From Theodoxus fluviatilis (taxonomy: Eukaryota > Mollusca > Gastropoda > Cycloneritida > Neritidae), in NCBI GenBank assembly GCA_034096865.1, contig JAWQFJ010025561.1:5001-69000 (forward strand): a stretch of DNA of 64,000 nt. Reading direction: 5' to 3'. This document shows positions 49,660-64,000 of the stretch, piece after piece (within the stretch, counting starts at the first letter, position 1; the number at the start of each line of letters is the position of its first letter). Made by a program: the position numbers and the translations under genes. Below the pieces are notes generated by a model. It saw only the letters and a program-made list of their open reading frames with translations, was not told where the DNA came from and did no database searches.

Positions 49660-49720
<61 letters not shown>
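49660..49720 (+). repeat. (GT)n microsatellite
   Basis: About 60 bases of pure GT just before the LINE remnant. Confidence 0.97.
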
Positions 49721-49722
<2 letters not shown>

Positions 49723-49735
49723 TATATATATCGGA

Positions 49736-50062
49736 CCTGTAACCTGGAATAGTCTCCCTCTCTCAGTCCGTCATTCTGACACTCTGCCCCAGTTCAAAAG
49801 TGCTCTAAAGACCCACCTCTTCGGATCCGCCTTTCCCACTGAGTCTGAGCTGCTTCGCCTTACTTGACCTTGCCTGCAAGTGCTGTGTATATTGTATAGT
49901 TTGTTCTATTGGACTTTAGTTTTTGTTTTGTTTATGTGTGTAGTGTGTGAGTTTTTGTGGGAATGTGGTTTTGAGCGGTTGTATGAGTGTTGATTCTTTG
50001 GATTGTAAACGCCATGAGCTTGCCTGTCAAGGGAAGGTATGTGCGTAAATAAACTATATTTT

Positions 50063-50067
<5 letters not shown>
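49736..50067 (+). mobile_element. 5'-truncated LINE 3' end
   Basis: The frame reads TWNSLPLSVRHSDTLPQFKS and ALKTHLFGSAFP, the WNxLPxxLR...FKxxLKTHLF tail of many RT-encoding non-LTR elements, then a stop, a roughly 190-base 3' UTR and an AATAAA-like end that merges into an (AT)n tract. It begins in a (TG)n/(TA)n tract, consistent with 5' truncation. Confidence 0.7.

Positions 50068-50130
<63 letters not shown>
50068..50130 (+). repeat. (AT)n microsatellite at a LINE 3' end
   Basis: About 62 bases of pure AT, directly after the LINE 3' UTR and directly before an inverted-repeat arm. Confidence 0.97.
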
Positions 50131-50132
<2 letters not shown>

Positions 50133-50133
50133 G

Positions 50134-50452
50134 ATTGGGAATGACTTCCTTAGGTGGAGCACACTAGTGGACTCATCCGAGGAGAGGGGTGCAGGAAAGA
50201 CAGCGAATATTCGTGGGGGGGGGGGGGGGGGGGGGGGGGAAGGGGGAAGAAAGGTAAAAATGGTGCACAAAGGCATTAATTGCCGGATTTTTCCCAAACC
50301 ACTACATTTGCAGCAGTCGGCAAGGTGATGCGGCCATGTTTCGAGCATAAACGCCCTGAATCAAATGCTGGGGCCCGCCAGCTTGTGTGGCCTGCATCCA
50401 TCTCCTTGGACGAGTCCACTAGTGTGGCCCACCTGAGGAAGTCATTCCCGAT
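50134..50452. repeat. Imperfect inverted repeat with poly(G) in the loop
   Basis: Arms at about 50134-50196 and 50389-50452, roughly 60 bases and about 85% complementary. Both contain gggaatgacttcct and cacactagtggactc in opposite orientation. The loop of about 190 bases starts with 25 consecutive G (50215-50239). Confidence 0.7.
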
Positions 50453-50522
50453 TTTGCGTGTCTTGTGTTTTAAATACTATTGTTGTTGAGCATTTAGAAT
50501 CAGATTTGCGCCCTGAGTGCAG

Positions 50523-50594
50523 TTACTGGTAGCTCAGCTAGTAGAGCATTTCAGTCGATAACCGAAAGGTCACGGGTTCAGTCCCCACCTGTAG
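50523..50594 (+). tRNA. Degenerate tRNA-like element (SINE head or tRNA pseudogene)
   Basis: 72 bases with tRNA layout: acceptor TTACTGG/CCTGTAG (one mismatch), a perfect D stem GCTC/GAGC, an anticodon-arm region with GAT, and a B-box-like GGGTTCAGTCC. The anticodon and T stems are damaged and U33 is replaced. A T6 run, a possible Pol III terminator, begins at about 50603. A functional tRNA is unlikely. Confidence 0.4.
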
Positions 50595-51410
50595 TCTTAC
50601 CGTTTTTTCCAGCTTACTGAAAAGGGTTGAATCCTACCAACAGGAAGTAGTTCTGGCAGTAGCCAAAATCAGCAGATGGTGTGTCAATGGGAGACAGTAT
50701 ACAGTTTTTGGTAAATTAATAGTGTCGACAATTGCAAAGAAAATATAACCTCCAGGGAAGGGAATACATCCTAAAAGAGCCAGAACCCTGTAGTGGCAAA
50801 CTTAAAAACTTTCAGGAACTCAGCTGGGGACTTATTTGGACCTTGTAAATGACATTCTTCGCTCATAACAGCATGCAGAAAGCAAAGATACTGGTGGTGA
50901 GGCTTTTAGAGGACCATGGACAACTGCTCTAATGAGTAGGTATTAAGTCTTATTCAGTAGAGGGGTGTTCTTTCACCGATTGTCAGCACCAACTGGGGGG
51001 ACAATTTCTGATGTAACAGTTGTCCTGAATTCATGTCATTTCATAAGTATATGACAATTGAACATCATTGTTGAGCACTAAAGCTTTGCCATTGGGGCAA
51101 TCTTTGCAATTCTTGTGGCTTCATCTACTGCTCCCACCCACCCACAACTCCCCTCCCGTTCCTCCACCCAACCCTCTTTTTGGAGCATATCTTAACCTAG
51201 GACAACTTTTGTTAAAGTCCATGTGAGTCACTGTAAGCATTGGCCCTTTTATCAAGCTGCATCTTCAAGCCCCCATCCTCCACCCCACCCCACCCCAACC
51301 CCCCAAAAAACACAACAAAAACAAACCCCAATAAACCAAAAAACAGACACAAAAACAACTAACTTTCTTAACAACAACAACCACATGATAAATTTCATGT
51401 TTTATTGCTT

Positions 51411-52477
51411 GGAGACATTACAATCATTAAGGCATTTCAATGAAAATGATTGATTACAGTTTGGTTTGAATTTTCCAGACAATGGTGAGAGAGAGAGAGA
51501 GAGTTGGGCACTTGTTACCCAGTGCCCATGACAGAATGGCACCTACTGAGGAGAGTGGTTCATTACATCATTAATGTTTGACCTATGTACATTCTTGTAT
51601 GCTTTGACTACGCACTCCTCTAGGCTGGGCCTACAGCCAGATACACACAGTCAGGAGTGGGGCTCTCTTCCCAGTGTCATTCCAGTTGCCTAGCATCAGC
51701 AGGTTATTCAGAGTTACATGGTTGGACATGCAAACAACTAATCTCGCAGTCAGTAACAATGCAGTGAGACTCGCAGTGCGCTCACCACCTCAAGTATATA
51801 CAAAACAGAATAAGAAACATGCACGCTTTACAGTGTGACAGCCCTGAAGTACCGACTCCAAATGAATGTACAGGTCAAGGTCATGCATTATTACAGTTAT
51901 GAGAGTTCAACTACAGAATTTCCTTCCTTCCAGATCAATCCACAGTCACTGCAAGCAAATCTTTCAATGTTACACACTTCCACGCCCAACATGAGGCACC
52001 TCACTTGTCAGCCACTGTTAAAAAAACGTTCACATTCTTTCTTTCTGAAATAGGTATGTCTATACTTGGGTGGAACAATGAGATAAAAATTTGTGATAAA
52101 TAAAACATTCAGTATCTTTGTAATCTTCATTAAATAAATATTCTGTTGTCACAGAACCATAATAATGATTAATAAAATGTCCCTTTGTTTGGAGAACTGA
52201 CGAGAAAGAAATAATTTGTCATATAATATCCTTGATGATGAATCATAATGTACTTCAAAGTGTTAAAATTATGTCATAATTTGAAAAACAGCAGTTAAAC
52301 TGAAAGTGGAAAGTAAACACAATTTCTGCCGACAGATTTTCAGTAGGCCTACATTAAAAAACAAAACACTCTTCATCATGCATACATCATGCATGCTTGC
52401 ATGCACACATACAAACACATGTGCACACACAAACACAAACACACACACACACACACACACACATACAAACACATGTG

Positions 52478-52550
<73 letters not shown>

Positions 52551-55500
52551 CAGCTCGTTTGTTCATGCAGTAATCTAAAAATGTGCACAGAAGATTTTAA
52601 CACTCACACTATCTACAGATTATCGTTTCTTTCATCTCTTCAAGAACCAAATACATCCTTCCTCTATGTACTCCTTCAAAAACTGATCAGAAACAACACG
52701 GACGACCAGATACCATCATGGCTACTCTTCAACAACTATCTATTGATATGACACTTATGTACACTCCTGTCAGTGAAGTATCAGGACCAGCAAGTCAGCA
52801 TACTGCTATGTACAAGCTCAGGTGTACATATTGAACTTAAGAATTTTCATCACTTGCAGGCTCCATGCAGATGAGTCTCATTCATCAGCTCAAGAGGATT
52901 TCTAGGAAGGGGGGATGTGAGGGAAAAGGAACAGGGCACAGCACTGAGGTAAGGAGAAAGGAGGGTACAGAGGTACACGGGATAGTGAGAGGGATGGATG
53001 GGCTAAGGGTGAGAAGACCAGGCTTTTAAGTACAGACAGGGTTGAGGGAGAGAGGTGGGGGTAAAACTTTGATTACACCTGACCAAGTTTGTCAGTCAAC
53101 AAGTCCATCTATTAATTGCATAGCTGTATTGACCAAAGGAAGGAAAATACAGGAAGATTGGGCCCCTAGGTAAACTGCCAACAAGAACAATCTCCTTGGT
53201 GAAATCTGCTACTTCTATTTCCATACACATAAATCAAACACCCTAAAAAATGGCTAAGACTAAAAGTACAAGCTCACACAAATCACACATCATTGTACAA
53301 AAATAAATGATCTCATTTTCATTCATGCTTAAAACTAAGTCTTTGTTGCGAAACACAGTATTATTAGGACATAACAGTGAATGTTATAACAGAAAAATAA
53401 TTCCTCCGATACAAGCAGATGTGTCCTGGTTTAAGCTATTTTCCCCCCTCTTCTTTCTATAATCTCATCTCACTCTCTCCTCAATTGGGATATATTGTTG
53501 GAACATAATTATCATGATATGGAGGACATTACACACAAGGCCAAGTGAACACATCCTAATGGACACCCCCCAGCAATCTCAATAAGGACCCACTATTTGG
53601 CCTTTGGCTTGGCTGGGCAAGGGTCTGGTTGGGTGACAGGAAGACAACTTACAGCAAAGCCACCTTGATTAACCTATTCCACTGTTCCTTTGAATGGAAC
53701 TGGCTTTCAATGGCTTAGGCATGAATGCAACACAGACACAAAGCTATTACAAGTTGTCAGTCATGAAAACTGAAGAGTAAAATGCAATTCTGATATAATG
53801 CAATAAATGAATGACAGCAGAAAGACCAAGGTAACATGTTGATACTTCTAAAAACCACAAGAATGCTAAAACTATTACATCCAAAAACCTAATTCTTCAG
53901 CTGTATTACCAAGAGAACTTAGTCCATTAGACACGAAAAGCATAACACATTTTTATTCACACACTGGCAAGAAGCAGAGAGCATATAAAACTCATTGGGT
54001 GGTGCAGTTGAAAAACGATTTGTGTAACTTCATGGTTTTGGGCAATGTATAACCCTTTCCTAGGCAAGGCATGACTAGTGATAAAGCAATGTTAGGGGTT
54101 TTTGTAGTCAGGTCTGGGTTTGCAATGAGTGGACATGTTTGATCTAGCAGTCACCTTGTCAGCACAGGGTTTCATAAAGCCTTTCGCATGATGAAGATGA
54201 CCACATGGAACAGAACAGACGTGAGATGAAGTCAGGCAATTTTGGTTATGAAGGCCTCATCATCAAGAAAGGACTAGGACTGAATATGCAGACTGGCCAC
54301 TGAACCGTTTGGTCAGAAAGCCAAATACAAAATACTGCCTATGAACATGCCGTTGCAATGAGGAAGTGTGCACCTTCTATTCCATGTTGCATGAGGTGAG
54401 AGATGGACAAAGAGGCATGCTACTGAGTCAACAACATGCAAAACATTGGTGGCAGATTCCAACATACACACTCAGAATATTCACATTCCATTAGCAGCTA
54501 CGACTACTTCTGCCTACTAAGTTATCTATTCTAGCTTAAGTACCATGTTTGAATTGTTAGACAAATACATGATGAAGGAATGGGAAGAAAACCTACAGAG
54601 TCCTTTACAGAAGATGGTAGTGGTATTTACACTACTACAATCTAGTGAGTCAGTTTCATCTACGTTTCAGAAGGTTAGTCTACGAATTAGATCCAGATTT
54701 GCTATAATATTGAGTCAGAGAATGAGAGATACACAAACCGACCAGCCACACCTAGATGACCACTGTGTGCATAGACAAAGATTCAGTGGCACAGTCCATA
54801 AGGCAAGAGATAGTGTGAGGGCAGCAGGAAATTTTAGACTTGTGTCCAAGTGGTCATGGTACACATGATGCAGAGAATCAACTACACCAGTTTTCTCATA
54901 CATTTACGTATAATTTGCCTTGCAGTTATATAACAATTGTTTGCAGTACAGCATATTAATCACATCTAAGATGATACAATAAGAAGTGGTTGGTTGTAGA
55001 AAATTGTTGTCATACAAATGAAAGATAAAAATGTGAATTTTACTCTTTTCCATAAAATTTATTCCTATAAAATGGCAAAGCCACAATAGTCTATCATCAC
55101 TTAATTCTCACAGGGGAAGTGCTCCCTTCTGGTCCACAAAAGTATAAGAGCAAAATTTTTTTTTCAATGATATAATCCAAGATTTGAACCTCAAGCATCA
55201 AGATTTGAGCTTAAGGCAAAGTCAGCAAGTAATTAAAGCTGCTCTCAACAGTATTATTCCAGAATAACACTTGACAGCATGGTCAGAAAGTGAGAGCTGT
55301 TCAAAAGTGACTTTACACAGCAAAGTCAACACAGGCAAACAATGCATGATGAAAAAGGGCTTTGCTGACAGAAAGGTGTAAGGAAGGGGCTGCTCTATGT
55401 TATATGGGTAGAGAGGCTCGTGTGATGTGAGAGAGAAAAAAGGGATCAATGCAGTACGATGTGATGCGAAGTGATGTGGAGATGATGAGGCCGCCAAGGA

Positions 55501-56944
55501 TGCTGGTCATCCCTGGGGCTGCATAGAGCTACAGCACCATAGGACTCCACACCAGCCACCAGTCTCCATGGAAACCACATCCTGGAATGCTCTGGCATTC
55601 AGCAAGTCCTTCACCTCAAACACAATTCATACCACCCAATCCACACCAATGTCATAAAAGCAATGTTTGCTCCAGTCTCATTTTTTTAAGTCAATGAAAG
55701 CAATGTATGCCAGTCAAAAATGTTCTTCAAGCCATAGCCAGCACTCCAACAAAAGCACAAGCAAGACAGCAGCAGCCATCATGGTGAGAGTCCACCACTG
55801 ATCAGTCCGTGATGTCCCAGCAAAATCAGCATCACAAAGCATGGCATATGAAGAATGGTGTGTGCTGAAGCAGTTTCTCTCTGTTGATGACACAAAAGAC
55901 ACCAGAAAGTACTATGACCCAAGTCTTCTCTCTCTTCCAAGCAGTATGATAACCACAGCATGATGGCAACTTGCACTGTTCAATATGGCAATTTGGGGTC
56001 AAGAGAGAACCACATCTTCTTGCGAGTGAATGATCCACTTTGCAATTTCTCCCTGCAGCAAAGGCAGACAGCTGCAAGTTAGTGAAATCTGACAGCAGGA
56101 ATGAACCCTTGAGATGGCTGGTTGAGGCAAATAACTACAATGGCTGAGGAAGTCTTTTCAAGCTCATGGGTAAGAGGCAGGAGGAAAATACAAAAAGCCA
56201 GACACTATATACTGAAAAACTCAAATGAAGAAAGGCATGATTCTCCATCCATGACAAATCTTGTCCAGAGCTTGCCTCACAGTGTTCAGGCAACACCCTC
56301 AAATGTCAATGCCTACTTCTTGAACAAGCACCATGTTGAATAGTCCCATCAGGTGTGACTGAGTACAATATAGGATCAGCTTTGGACTTCAAAATGGCAG
56401 GGCAGCAGTATTGTGCTTCAAACGAAAGCCTATGTAGTCAACATGTCACTTCCTCAGCCACTCACATAGGAGCTGCACTATGCACACTGTGCAGTCACTC
56501 CTCGGTGCCTGCAACGACAGTCCTAGATCCACTTCAATGAGCTGAAAGAGTCCTCTCTAATTTGACATCAATGCTGGTCAGCCTCTGGCTTGGGGTCTGC
56601 ACTTCCATTATGTACACCACATGGTCTCAAGGCTGGCAAAGACCGGTGAAGGCTGGGATTCATCCCTGAATACTGATGAGGGTTGCAGTCCTTTTCCTGT
56701 GATCTCCAAGCACGCAGCCTTGCCATGCTGGTCCAGAGACCTGGCTACAGATTCTGGGCAGCAGACCATTGTGCAGAGGAGGACTTCAGCCATGCAGCTC
56801 CCCTGAACGAGGTGCCAGGTGCAGTGAGGAAGGCAGTGTTTGTTGGCACAAAGACAGTTCAATGTCCCTTCCAACTGCAAGTCCACTCTCCAGCCTGTGC
56901 AAGATGTCTGCGGCATCTGATGCAGAGAGAGGGGACTCCTGGTG
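51411..56944 (-). other. Probable plexin 3' UTR / downstream region
   Basis: No supported coding frame. Apart from one CA tract (52382-52549), microsatellite density is low compared with the introns, as in a long UTR. Minus-strand AATAAA candidates occur at 53952-53957 and 51411-51416. The true end is unknown. Confidence 0.35.
52382..52549 (+). repeat. (CA)n microsatellite
   Basis: CA tract with repeated acacatgtgcac interruptions. Confidence 0.95.

Positions 56945-64000
<7,056 letters not shown>

Larger units (their letters stand above)
49538..51410. other. Intergenic interval between SPATA24 5' end and plexin 3' region
   Basis: Holds a SINE-like B-box fragment (about 49570-49605), a (TG)n tract, a LINE 3' remnant, an (AT)n tract, an inverted repeat with a poly(G) loop, a tRNA-like element and a C/A-rich patch (51240-51390). 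No gene is seen. The SPATA24 promoter should lie at its left edge, but no TATA box or CpG cluster stands out. Confidence 0.5.

Noticed and set aside
50134..50452. Hammerhead ribozyme (ggatgagtccactagtg resembles part of the catalytic core)
   Set aside because: The CUGANGA core has a substitution and no GAAA box follows the stem in the right place in either arm.

Overview
The window is eukaryotic: three spliced protein-coding genes with GT-AG introns, conserved multi-domain animal proteins, very large introns filled with di-, tri- and tetranucleotide repeats, and remnants of non-LTR retrotransposons. A plexin, a PDZD7-type scaffold and a SPATA24 homologue together indicate a bilaterian animal. 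The repeat style and gene structure suggest a lophotrochozoan, possibly a gastropod mollusc, but that last step is inference.

Layout. (1) Plus strand, 805-37843: 17 exons of a PDZD7/whirlin-type scaffold (order PDZ1, PDZ2, harmonin-homology domain, PDZ3). The 5' end lies left of the window. Its 16.6-kb second intron holds most of the simple-sequence DNA, a frame-broken THAP zinc-finger exon with promoter-like motifs, and local duplications. The 3' UTR probably runs to about 42.1-42.2 kb. (2) Minus strand, 49537-44740: a complete five-exon SPATA24 homologue (243 aa, coiled coil), tail-to-tail with PDZD7; the two candidate poly(A) signals are only tens of bases apart. (3) Minus strand, 64000-56945: the last nine exons of an A-type-like plexin, covering the end of the Rho-binding region and the C-terminal half of the GAP domain, with a probable long 3' UTR towards 51.4 kb. 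Between SPATA24 and the plexin lie a LINE 3' end, an inverted repeat with a poly(G) loop, and a tRNA-derived element.

The three genes are not an operon or an obvious pathway. PDZD7 proteins organise stereocilia/cilium-type membrane complexes, SPATA24 is a coiled-coil protein named from testis expression, and plexins are semaphorin receptors; their adjacency may be incidental.

The most unusual signals are two minisatellites that end exactly on 3' splice sites. A 46-bp array (about 7.8 copies) in the plexin carries a complete acceptor in every unit. A 15-bp array (13 copies) in PDZD7 forms a long AG-free, branch-point-like tract running into the acceptor of the second PDZ2 exon. LINE 3' tails that merge directly into microsatellites suggest how some of the simple repeats were seeded. 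Exon coordinates come from reading frame, phase continuity and splice consensus by eye; no alignment or transcript evidence was available.
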